The notes beneath the pieces are model-generated. The model saw only the letters and a list, made by a program, of their open reading frames with translations, did not search any database and was not told the DNA's origin. 60,000 bases of DNA from the NCBI RefSeq assembly GCF_964204645.1, contig NC_134030.1:16437110-16497109 (forward strand), given 5' to 3'. A program made the position numbers and the translations under genes. This DNA is from Tubulanus polymorphus. Its lineage: Eukaryota; Nemertea; Palaeonemertea; Tubulaniformes; Tubulanidae. Shown piece by piece: positions 10,056 through 19,817 of the stretch. How positions within the stretch are numbered: position 1 is the first letter of the stretch; each line of letters opens with the position of its first letter.

Positions 10056-12754
10056 GTGGAGTGGTACGATTTCAAAACCATTTCCCGATGATTTGTCGGT
10101 AGCGCTAATTGACGATACATAACGCGGCCTTGTTTCTTCTGCGTTCGAGGCTGATAGAAGTGAAACAAAACATTGTCGATTACTGTGTATTGTTCAGCCT
10201 GTATACTAATTCTAGTAGCTTGCTTTTTATCGTCAGGCAGAGAATTCGTGGTTAGGTAGGTTTTGATATCCTTGAAATCGGGGCATGCATCTTGATCAGC
10301 AGATAATTGTTCCACAGATGCGGATCATGGTGGCAATTGTACAGGGTCGACAGCACCTGTCAGTGTAGCTATGATAGGAGGTGACGGATCAGAGTCATAG
10401 AAGAAAGTGATTTCATGAGATGACTGATCGTCAAGTTTATGTTCAGTCGAATGTAGCATTTGGTCAGAGGCAGCCATGGTGTTTACAGGTGTAGCGATTG
10501 TAGTTGGTATTGGTATGCGAGATAGGCAATCTGCGTTGGTATTGTTAACACCAGGTCTGTGAATGACTTGGTAATTGTACGATTGTAATAGAAGAGACCA
10601 TTGATGGAGACGCCTATTCTTATCGTGTTTAACATCAGCTAACCATTTCAAGGCGATATGATCAGTAATAACTTTGAAAGGTTGGTTGGTCAAATATTCT
10701 TTATAATGCTGTATGCCTTCTACGACGGCTAAACATTCCTGTTCAGATGTGTTCCAGTTACGTTCGTTTGGTCGAAGGGCTCTACCACCATACGCTATAG
10801 GGTGTTCTTTGTTATCTTCTTTAACTTGACTCAGGATGTACGCTATTCCGTTTGTGGAAGCATCAGTAGTGAGCACGAATGGTTTGTTAAGGTCAGGGTA
10901 AGCTAGGATTGGAGCCGAAACTAGTGCCTGTTTCATATTGTCGAAGGCATCTTGACATTCCTTAGTCCAAGTGAATGGTGTGTTTTTGTGAAGCAATCTA
11001 TTGAGAGGTGCCACGATATGAGAATAGCCTTTGACAAAGCGACGGTAGAAATTAGCCAAACCCAAGAAACTACGCACTTCCTTTTGTTTGGTAGGAACTG
11101 GGAATGAATTGATAATTTTAGTCTTCTCCGGATCAGTTTGAAAACCTTCGCGCGACATAATGTATCCTAAGTAACGAACTGATGGCATTGCAAAGAAACA
11201 TTTAGATGCTTTGAGAGTTAAGCCTGCTCTGTGTAACCTATTGAAGATTTCATTTAGGTCTTTCAAATGAGTTTCAAAATCTGGACTGAAAATTAGGATA
11301 TCGTCGACGTAGCAGAGTGCGATTTTGAAATTTACCCCTCTCAAAACATCAGCCATAAGAGCTTGAAATGTGATTGGGCTATTTCTGAGACCAAATGGTA
11401 GTCTTTTCCATTCGAATATACCATTATGCGTTATGAAAGCAGCTTTGTGTCTAGTTTCAGGGTCCATTGGTACTTGCCAAAACCCGCTGGATAAATCAAG
11501 AGAAGTGAAATATTTTGCATCGACCGCGCCTACAGCATCGATTGCGTCATCGATTTTTGGTAAAGGAAAGTTAATTGGTTTGGTGATAGCATTCAATTTT
11601 CTATAGTCGACACAAAATCTCCATTCTCCGTTCTTCTTTTTTACAAGGACCACAGGGCTATGCCAATTAGAAGTGCTCGGTGCACATATATTAGACTGTA
11701 AGAGTTCATCTAATATTTTACTGAGATTTTCTTTAGCTTCTGGGTTTTGTCGATATGGCGGGAGTCTTACTGGCCCTTGGTCAGCAAGAGTTTCTATTTT
11801 ATGCGCTACGCGTTCAGTTCTACCTAATGAATCTAAATCATCAGAAAATAAGTCTCGATTCTGGTTTAAAAATTCTTGTAGACGTTCTCGCTCATTGGAT
11901 GTCATGTCTTCCTCTGATGGCATATTGAATTTTACGGGTTGTTTTTGAACTGGTTTGCTTTTAGAATTTGTATCGGAACTAGGAGGAGACACGTCATCTA
12001 ATGAAATTACATCTTCAGGGTCAATTACAGCCACGAGGCCCACAACATTATTACGCGGTATCGCAATTGAGTAATCGTTTGGATTAATTATGCTCATAAT
12101 CGGGTTTGTATTTCTACATGATTGCACGACACATTGTGATCCAGCTAATAGCATTGACCTAAGGTTTGGATGTGGCTGTATATGAGCGGTAACCACGTCG
12201 GGAATGCGAGTTAGGTTTAACGGAATGCCGATCTCAGATCTAGCTGGGATTTTAACATGTTTCAGGGTGCGAGCTAATCCAGCATTACTGCATGTGATAG
12301 GAGCTATAATTGTATCATTGCTAAGCGTTAATGTGCGTGTATTGTGCCAATATTTAACTTTTGCACTGCGGTGAAGTAAAAAGTCATCACCGAGTATAAT
12401 TGGATATTGACAACTTGGCAAGACAATGAAGTCGTGATGAAAAGCAACACCTTGAATTTTAATTGCCAAATTAATTTTACCAAGCACGTTAATTTTCTGT
12501 CCACCAACTCCGCTAACTGATTCAATGCTTGCTCGATCAATAGCAGAGTTAGGAACTTCAAGTCTCGAAAGCATCGCTTGGCTTAAGCAAGAAACGGAGG
12601 CACCAGTATCTACCAGTGCTCTGATATTTTGAGATGCATTATTAATTTTGACTAAAATGGTGTTGCCAGACATCGATGCTTCAGTTGTCAGGGCAATGTT
12701 GGCTGTGTGGTGCCCATCCGAAGAAACACAGGGTTTACGGACAGGCGCGCACCC
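10056..12754 (-). pseudogene. pol: Protease, reverse transcriptase and RNase H of Gypsy element
   Basis: The frame is shared with gag and runs on after the gag UAG (12755-12757). From the first Met (12673), aspartic protease DTGA is at residues 22-25. RT has WRFCVDYRKLNA, LPFGLRNSP and the YVDD active site near residue 454. RNase H starts at TTDAS near residue 604 and has a DHIALKWL segment. An in-frame TGA at 10325-10327 interrupts the RNase H-integrase linker; the frame then stays open to the shift near 10055. Domain order and motifs are full length for Ty3/Gypsy. The enzymes copy the RNA genome to DNA. With only two lesions and young LTRs, sister copies elsewhere in the genome may be intact. 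Confidence 0.93.
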
Positions 12755-13837
12755 CTAGTAATAGTTCTGGGGGTTGCCGCAGATGTTGTCATAATGACCG
12801 TATCTCTGACAACGTTGGCACAAATGTCGCCAGGCAGGACATAACCTATCGCGTGGAAAACATGACTTACCCGCTCCGCATCCTCTACAAGGTTTCTGTC
12901 GATGTTGCTGAGGTGGACCATCTCGATGTTGGTACTGTTGTGATTGTGGTTGTTGATGTTGTCGCGGATGGTAGTGTGTTGATTGATTCCGGTAATTCGG
13001 TTGTTGTTGTTGCTGTCTGTGCTGCGGTCCGGTAGGTTGACGATTGTAGGTCGTCTGTTCGTTTCGGCCGGTTATCGGTCTACTGTTATATTGCGGCGTA
13101 TTTATCGCATTAACGTCATTATTAGAAACGGACGTCGATTTCATTTCAGCGATTTGTTTCGACAGTTCACTTATAGTTGCTACTAGACTATCGACAGTTG
13201 TGGAATTAATTGGTGCTTTAGGAACAGCAACTGACTCGACCAATTCTACTTTCTCGATTAAGTCGTCCATAGTCTTAGGGTTTAATGGAATGATCTGCGT
13301 TTGTATTTCCGGTTTTAAACCTCTCAATATTATTTGAAGTAAGACTTCTTCACTCAGTTTCGAGTCTACGGCTTGCTCCCGTATACGGTCCATGAATTCA
13401 TGCGCAGATTCATTCTTTTGGCTGTCTTTGAATAAGTTCAAATTGATTCGCTGGGGCAAATATCTTTTCTCGAATGCTTTTTTCAAATTTGCCCACGTCG
13501 ATCTTGCTTCGTCACCGAGGCCCATATACCAGACATATGTGTTATCTCCTAGGAACCCAGGGAAGTTTTTGAGCTTATGGCCATCCGTGTAGTTGTTTGC
13601 AGTGGCGTATCCATCCCATCGTGACCACCATATATTGGCATTTTTACCTTCGAACACTGGTAATCTCGGTACTTTTGGGTCCATGATGAATGCTGCTGGT
13701 TCTGCTGTATCCGGTGTACTTGACGTTGCTTGTGGTTGCGGCGGTTGTTGTGGCGATTGTGGTTGTAGCTGTGGTGAAGTCGGACGAATATTTTGTCTGC
13801 TGTGTGATCTAGTCAAGTGTGTGCTTGGCTGCGGCAT
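12755..13837 (-). CDS. gag: Gag structural protein of Gypsy element
   Basis: A 360-codon ORF with ATG at 13837, only 51 bp inside the 5' LTR. A proline/glutamine-rich N-terminus is followed by the retrotransposon gag (capsid) region from about residue 60: KNANIWWSRWDGYA, WANLKKAFEKRY and a LRGLKPEIQ block. Then comes a Q/N-rich linker and a CX2CX4HX4C zinc knuckle at residues 340-353. Gag packages the element RNA into particles. The frame ends in TAG and pol continues in the same frame, so readthrough rather than frameshifting would give Gag-Pol. Confidence 0.88.
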   Translation of the reverse strand: MPQPSTHLTRSHSRQNIRPTSPQLQPQSPQQPPQPQATSSTPDTAEPAAFIMDPKVPRLPVFEGKNANIWWSRWDGYATANNYTDGHKLKNFPGFLGDNTYVWYMGLGDEARSTWANLKKAFEKRYLPQRINLNLFKDSQKNESAHEFMDRIREQAVDSKLSEEVLLQIILRGLKPEIQTQIIPLNPKTMDDLIEKVELVESVAVPKAPINSTTVDSLVATISELSKQIAEMKSTSVSNNDVNAINTPQYNSRPITGRNEQTTYNRQPTGPQHRQQQQQPNYRNQSTHYHPRQHQQPQSQQYQHRDGPPQQHRQKPCRGCGAGKSCFPRDRLCPAWRHLCQRCQRYGHYDNICGNPQNYY

Positions 13838-13868
13838 AGGGAACGTAGTAGCTGGTACCGTTGATCTG

Positions 13869-13886
13869 CCGTCGGTTCATCCACCA
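13869..13886 (-). promoter_or_regulatory. Primer binding site (putative)
   Basis: On the minus strand TGGTGGATGAACCGACGG begins two bases after the 5' LTR. TGG pairs with a tRNA CCA end. I could not match the full 18 nt to a particular tRNA. Confidence 0.5.
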
Positions 13887-13888
13887 TC

Positions 13889-14691
13889 TATTATACGGAA
13901 CTTTGTTGAAAGTTGACACTGAAGAAGATATAAGATTGCTATTGTATTTGTTTATAATGATTTATTCCTCTTCGATCGGTGGCACTGTAGAGACTGATGA
14001 AATTATTATAATACAAGCAAGATAAATATAAATACAGATTGTTACATTGAATTGAACTATTATTCAGTTTAAGCGTATAATCTAAGTAATCGTAATATAG
14101 TACTAATAATAATAATAATAGTCGATGCAATATTTGTGGCAGCTATAACTTTAACTCGATTGATTGATAAATATAAGTTTACAAAATATTATTTAACTCA
14201 CCTGAAGAAGATATAAGATTGCTATTGTATTTGTTTATAATGATTTATTCCTCTTCGATCGGTGGCACTGTAGAGACTGATGAAATTATTCTAGATCAGG
14301 ACTCTCTCAGTTTGGCCCTGCCCACGGGTAATTAGATTTCTAGCGCTCTGATTGGTTGTTTCAATCGAAACTACTCAAGTTTCTAGGCAGATGAGTTGGG
14401 GCAAACTGTCATCAACAATTAACATGCTAGCTAATTGGTTATTGTCTAATAGTTCCTCATGGGTAACTTTTTAAAATAGTGTGGTGCCAACAAGTCTGAG
14501 CTGGGGAAACAAAGATAATTCAGCCATCTTGTAATAAAATGTTTATAATATATATATAATTTAGTTAAGATTTGCATCTAAAGTTATTTTGGTTCGAGTA
14601 AATGTAAAGCTTAGATTAGGCTGATGAAAATGATATGCAATATATATATGTTTGTACTATAAGAATTTTTTAGGCGCAAGTTGCTATAATA
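13889..14691 (-). repeat. 5' LTR of Gypsy element
   Basis: It is 803 bp and almost identical to 4816-5616. It has the same TATTATA/TATAATA termini and the same internal 89-bp duplication (13919-14007 and 14202-14290). It should hold the promoter and, in each duplicated unit, a candidate AATAAA signal on the minus strand. Confidence 0.93.
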
Positions 14692-14695
14692 GCTG
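14692..14695. repeat. Target site duplication GCTG (right)
   Basis: Matches 4812-4815 and closes the Gypsy insertion. Confidence 0.8.
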
Positions 14696-15383
14696 ACAGA
14701 GATGTTGGTGACTTGGAATTTGGAAGTGAACAAATTGAGAGTGACAACGAATATGACTGCAGTAGTTCTGATGATGAGACTTAGTTAGAAAATAGGTCTA
14801 GTACCGGCATTGATTTTGATGATGAAAATGAAATCAGTGACAATTTTTTTAGACCCTGTTGATTCGGTGGTCATGGCAACGGACACCAACAACAATAAAG
14901 AAGAACCAGAAACTGTCCATCCTCATGGTCACATATATCCAAATTATTTGTCTTATTTGTAAGCCCAAATCAACACCATGGTATATAATATATCAGTGTC
15001 AAAAACATAGGTAACAATTTTCTGAGGCTTGAAATTTTACCCCAATGAGTCCCCTTACATCTGGCCTTTGGACATATCGGTGGAAAAGTGGGTAAATGAG
15101 TGGAGAAATAAATTAGTTGGTCTATTGCCTTGAAATTTTTACAACATAAAGTAAGGATATATGGCATACAATTTCAGTTGAAATTGAATAGATCAGTGCA
15201 TTTTCCTGGGAGACTGAGCAGTTTATCTGAAACGAGAATTTTTTTCATGGCGGCCTTCTTGGAGTATGTGACCTTGACCTCAAGTTCACTTATATCCAAA
15301 TTATTTATGTCTACTTCGTCGGCCCAAAAGTGATCAACAACATGCTATATAATTTTTCTATGTCAGGTACCGTGGTAACTATT
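14696..15383. repeat. Acidic coding relic followed by two diverged repeat units
   Basis: The first 100 bp on the plus strand read as an acidic stretch (IESDNEYDCSSSDDE) that stops at once. It could be the N-terminus of a transposase and is continuous with sequence left of the Gypsy insertion. Further right, about 14930-15042 and 15283-15400 are related (both have TATATCCAAATTATTT, CAACA, CATGSTATATAAT and GGTAAC), a repeat with a period near 353 bp. Confidence 0.4.
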
Positions 15384-15656
15384 CTATGAAGCCTCAAATA
15401 TACTCTTATAAACCCCCAAATTCCATGTGGTATTGAAAGGGTTAAACCCTAGAAGAGACGGCCCAGGGTCTCTTTCCGAGACGTTGGACCACAATAAATT
15501 ATTGTCCGTGACTGGCCGTCTACTACGATCTGGTCCACGAGGGCACCCACGGCCATTGCCACATCCACACCAACGATTGAAGGTTGGGTTATCTGGTATC
15601 TGCGGTTCTTCGTCACTGGTGTCAGACGATTCTGAAGACATTTTTGGCATATTCAC
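15384..15656 (-). pseudogene. Possible piggyBac transposase N-terminal fragment
   Basis: A 90-codon frame starting MNMPKMSSESSDTSDEE is acidic, then has a CGCGNGRGCPRG block and DPGPSLLGFNPFN. An acidic N-terminus before the catalytic region is usual in piggyBac-like transposases, and a transposon-type end lies 0.6 kb to the right (16178-16257). No catalytic motif is present, so this is a weak call. It could be the displaced N-terminus of the element whose core lies at 2186-3665, separated from it by the Gypsy insertion. Confidence 0.3.
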
Positions 15657-16177
15657 TGGCTCGTCAGATTCAGATCATTGTCGCCATCAGAAAAGCTGGC
15701 GTTGCCAATACAATATACGTCATCCGTGGAAAATACACGTTTACTTGAAGACATCTCGAATGAAACTGGTTGCAGGGACGTTACTTTGTGTCGTATTTAT
15801 ATGTTTTGTACTGCTGATAATTTATGATTTTGTTTGTGTTACTGAAACAGGCCACCAGTAACTGGGGGAAGATGAAATTGCTTTCTATTTCAAAAGAACT
15901 GCAATGTCAATCATTATTATCTAAGGTTGCTATCTGGGAGTTATTGTTAGTTGTTGTTGTAATAGCCAGATACTTGACTTGAACTTGGAACACTGTACAT
16001 ACATCATCACCACGTGACTAGTACTAGCGATTCATCACTGTTATAATTCCTAGCATGTGCCGCCAATCTATACACAAGCATGCGTGTAGTGTTGCTTAGG
16101 GCAGCCAGTGATAACGCAAGTAATATAGAGTACAGTGCTTGATATGTATGCCATCTACATAGCTTATAATGAACTTT

Positions 16178-16257
16178 GTGTGCTTAGCACACCCCCCGCC
16201 CAGTTGAACTGTCTGAGCATAGTGTGCTTAGCACACTGCCCGCATGTGAAGAGTTAA
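16178..16257. repeat. Twin-palindrome transposon end with TTAA
   Basis: GTGTGCTTAGCACAC occurs at 16178-16192 and again at 16222-16236. It is followed by CTGCCCGCATGTGAAGAG and TTAA (16254-16257). TTAA is the piggyBac target. The layout matches 885-960. Confidence 0.45.
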
Positions 16258-16996
16258 ATTTTAAAAGGCCTGCTAACCTGACTTTTCATTCTCACACTGC
16301 AATCATGGATAACTTTTGAACTAACGTCTAGAAAAAGATACCCTGTGTTTGTGAGATGACGCACTAACTGTTGATTTTACCTGTTCTGTATTTTCCTCTC
16401 TCTGTCATTTCGCAGGGGTTTGAATAAAACCAAAAGCCTCTAGTGCTTTGGTATTGCCATTATATATACTGTTAAGATTTTTTCCGATATTCAACATAAA
16501 AGATCCGGCAATTCATGAACTGGATGGATCAGTTAAATAACAGATTTTGGACCGTTGAGAAACAGAATTCATGCCCACAATTTACCGATGAAAATGGGAA
16601 GAAATTCCGTTAATTAATGGATTTCAAATTCCGTTAATTAACAATTACATCCGGTTCATATATTGCCGGAATTCCGAAATATATCTGCGAATATCCAATA
16701 TCTTGATACACATCAAAAACATTTTGCAATTTTGCCCTAAAGCACATCCAAGGTAACACAAACCATAATCAACGAAAGATATTTCCGGCCTATATCAAAA
16801 ACAATATTACACTTATTATAAATTTTAGAAAAAATTTAATTATCACAAATTGTGAGACATTGGTCGATTAAAAACTCTAAAAAAACAAACCTTGTTCTAA
16901 AACAATTTCACAACTTTTTAACACATTTACACATGAGGTATTGTTGTACAATATGCATGAAAATGTTTTCACACAAACATTTACTAATAACCAATA
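16258..16996. other. AT-rich stretch without gene
   Basis: A short inverted motif, TTCCGTTAATTAA, recurs near 16605-16640. Otherwise no open frame, splice pattern or repeat family can be recognised. Confidence 0.3.
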
Positions 16997-18055
16997 CAGG
17001 GGCGTAGCCACCTAAAATTCAATCGTGCAACAATCCGGAGCGCATATCCAAACGAGCGCCGAAGACGCGATGTCTAGAAGGGGGGTTTGGGAAATTTTGA
17101 ACATTAAAACGTCAGAGATGCGTTCTGATGAGATGCGTTCTGATGATATCTGTAGATAATATAATGCCTCTAAGGTTATCTTTGGTCTAGGGACGGATCC
17201 AGATGGTTCACCATCCCAGAGCGGTTTCTGAGTCCTGCTGAACTGGAAGGGCAACTATATCATAGCACAAAACGGGGGACCAGGGGGCACTCCCCCAGAA
17301 AATTTTGATTTTTCAAGGCTCGGGGCATAAAATCTATCCCCCTTGAAGTTAATTATTTTCGTTTAGATTCATTTAGACCATTTTCTATACTACTTCCAGA
17401 ATACTTGCCCGGAATAAAACATTCATGTTAGTACAAGAGCCTGTCAAAATCACGAACTAGAAAAATAGAAGGGCAAACCTGAGTACCCCTCGATATAAGT
17501 GGTAGGCTGGATCTGCTATTGACCATTTATTGATGAATACGTAGTAAACTAATGTTAGCTTATTGTACATCAATACCGTACTCTCTCGATTTTCTCGGTT
17601 TCCATGTCACGGCACTTGAGCAGAATCATCAATCATCAAGCATTACAGAGATAGGATCGTTTCCAGCCTTTCTGTATAGTATAGTTAAACGACGGGCGCG
17701 CGTTACATCATGGGTAAAACATTATAAAACATGGCGGATTATCGAAGTAGGAACAACGTATCGCTGGTGAATTATTAAATATTTATCCATTATCAAAGCC
17801 CATATTCAAGTGCCTGTGCGTAAACACTATAAACAAAACTCGCTTGAATCACTGGGCTGGATGTGGCCTACACCGAAAATCTCAAGTGCATTACCAACGC
17901 CTCCGTATTAGCACCACTGACATCTTCATAAGAACTTGACCCCCCCCCCCCATGTAAATACAGAATAACGTTTATTATGACGTTTTAGCATAATGGGTTT
18001 TTCAATTATAGGTGCGACATATGTCGCAGTTGTCGCACCGGTGGCTACGCCCCTG
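16997..18055. mobile_element. DNA transposon derivative with perfect 16-bp TIRs and 5-bp TSD
   Basis: The ends are CAGGGGCGTAGCCACC and its exact reverse complement. The flanking direct repeat is CAATA (16992-16996 and 18056-18060). CAGGGGCG-type ends are typical of hAT elements, but those make 8-bp duplications, so the superfamily is open. The 1,059-bp interior has no transposase, only short frames and C-runs, so it is nonautonomous. Confidence 0.75.
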
Positions 18056-18479
18056 CAATACTGATAATTGACACTTCAATCATTAAGCACAGGTTGTCAT
18101 TACTATGCTGTTTGCACACATAAGTTTTTTTGTGAAGAATTTACCATTTTTAGACTTATCTCATTGAAACAAAAATAATATAAAATATAATTTAGCAAAA
18201 CATATGTTTTACTTGTAGACTTAATAAATAAATCTGTTGATAGGCATAGACCAATTACTTGTGCAAAAACATATTCACCCTTAAAAGCCCACAGTTGATG
18301 TAATCTAATATACCGGTAGCCTTCAGGCATAATGATTGATGGAATAAAGATCAATTTTGACATTTAACTGACTTATCAAATGACTTCATTGATTTGATTG
18401 ATATGCTGATAAAAACATAAAAAGACTTTCAAACTTGACCCATTAAAACTGTTAAAGTAATCATACTCCCAAAATGGGA

Positions 18480-18770
18480 ATACTCAAATTTACACCAAAT
18501 CCACACCAAGATATAATACTCTTCTCTACAAAATCTTGTCCTGAATGGACATCGATCCTTATCCATTACTTGATTAATGAATTAATAGTTTCTTATTCTA
18601 GGTTAAACGTTTTCTGTCATTTAGCTTTTTAAGTCCATGTCATATACAAATTACATGTTGTACTTAGTTCAGTAACAATGAAATACATTGTTGATTTAGA
18701 AAACGCACAATTTAGTTTGCACTTAAAAACAAAACAAAAACTCATTGCTTCAAGAAATGCTGATAAGTGC
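18480..18770 (-). pseudogene. Partial copy of the zinc-finger gene segment at 26080-26350
   Basis: Positions 18524-18571 (CTACAAAATCTTGTCCTGAA) and 18640-18760 (CTCATTGCTTCAAG) match the region around 26085-26345 of the C2H2 gene, in the same orientation and order. The match covers the junction between its first and second coding blocks. It is a truncated duplicate, not a gene. Confidence 0.6.
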
Positions 18771-18808
18771 AATTATTTGAGTGGCCAAATTCAGGGAATA
18801 CTTTTTTG

Positions 18809-19006
18809 CGTGAACACCCACAATATAAATCCAAAAACAACAGTTATTGTTTTATTTTAACGTTTCGGGTGGAATACTTCCACCCATCTTCAGAGATTTA
18901 TTTCAAGTTAAAATTAATCTCTGATGATGGGTGGAAGTATTCCACCTGAAACGTTAGAATAAAACAATAACTGTTATTTTTGGATTTATATTGTGGATGT
19001 TCACAC
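18809..19006. mobile_element. Short foldback element
   Basis: Two arms of about 90 bp are nearly perfect inverted copies. They include GTGGAATACTTCCACCCAT and CAACAGTTATTGTTTTATT, and are separated by about 18 bp. There is no coding capacity. Confidence 0.7.
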
Positions 19007-19817
19007 AATTATATTCAAGACAGGAAATATAATATTCTCAACTATTTATACTACATAGTATAGTGAAACTCAAATACATATCATATATACCAACAAAAAA
19101 AAATTACATTCACCAATATTTTTGATCCATAAATTTAACTTGTTTTGAACTACAATAGAGCCTGCAAACTCGAATTGATTATGCGAATGAATTCTATTTC
19201 AAGTTAGCCCATGTATCAAGAGAATGATGGATGATATATAATATCATGAACTGAAAATGATATTCAAATTCAAACTTAATGAATTCGTGTTGGATAGGCG
19301 CTAATGTATTAGTAGAAACATTAGAGTTACACAAACTACCCTTAAGATAATACCATAAAAAACTAATTTTCATGAAATAATCAGGTAATGAATATTTCTT
19401 TCGGCAAATATGAAACTGAAATGACTTAATTAACAACACCTCATAAAGTATGTTCCACCAAAATGATTCCTCATAATTCCTGCATAATTAATTTCTTTTA
19501 AAACCAATTTTTGATTATGAGTATTAGAAGGGCAATGTGGTAAAACTCTGGTCACCCACCACCTTTTAATGAATTATGAATTAAATGAATCCATTTACAA
19601 GATTCACACATCAGATGAATTTTGAAAATGGGGTTTCTCATTCAATTCATAAATTAAACAAGAAAGAGTGGAATACCCCAATTTTTGCACAGAGCCTTAG
19701 AAAATATGAAGAATTTTTAGGTGGAACTTACTTTTTGTTAGGAATTAAAATTAAAAATTATAAAGTTCATGGGTCCGCTTCATGAGTCCATCAATTCGAT
19801 AGTTGTTTTGGAAGAAT
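19007..19817. other. AT-rich stretch without gene
   Basis: Only short frames. Probably 3' flank of the SAMD3-like gene on the minus strand. Confidence 0.3.

Larger units (their letters stand above)
4816..14691 (-). mobile_element. Ty3/Gypsy-type LTR retroelement with envelope-like gene, nearly complete
   Basis: Length is 9,876 bp, transcribed right to left. Order: 5' LTR, primer binding site, gag, protease-RT-RNase H, integrase, env-like ORF, polypurine tract, 3' LTR. The LTRs (803 and 801 bp) differ by about five substitutions and one 2-bp indel, so insertion was recent. Gag and pol share a frame with one UAG between them. Pol has an in-frame TGA at 10325 and a frameshift near 10055; gag and env are open throughout. 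The PR-RT-RH-IN order places it in Ty3/Gypsy, and the env resembles the baculovirus-F/errantivirus type. It was inserted into older mobile-element sequence. Confidence 0.93.

Noticed and set aside
12676-13916. Several plus-strand ORFs (12676-13035, 13593-13916 and others)
   Set aside because: They are antisense shadows of gag; their valine/glycine-rich content mirrors the glutamine- and proline-rich gag region.
15427-15861. 144-codon plus-strand ORF
   Set aside because: It overlaps the minus-strand acidic frame and has no recognisable domain. Its hydrophobic end alone is not enough.
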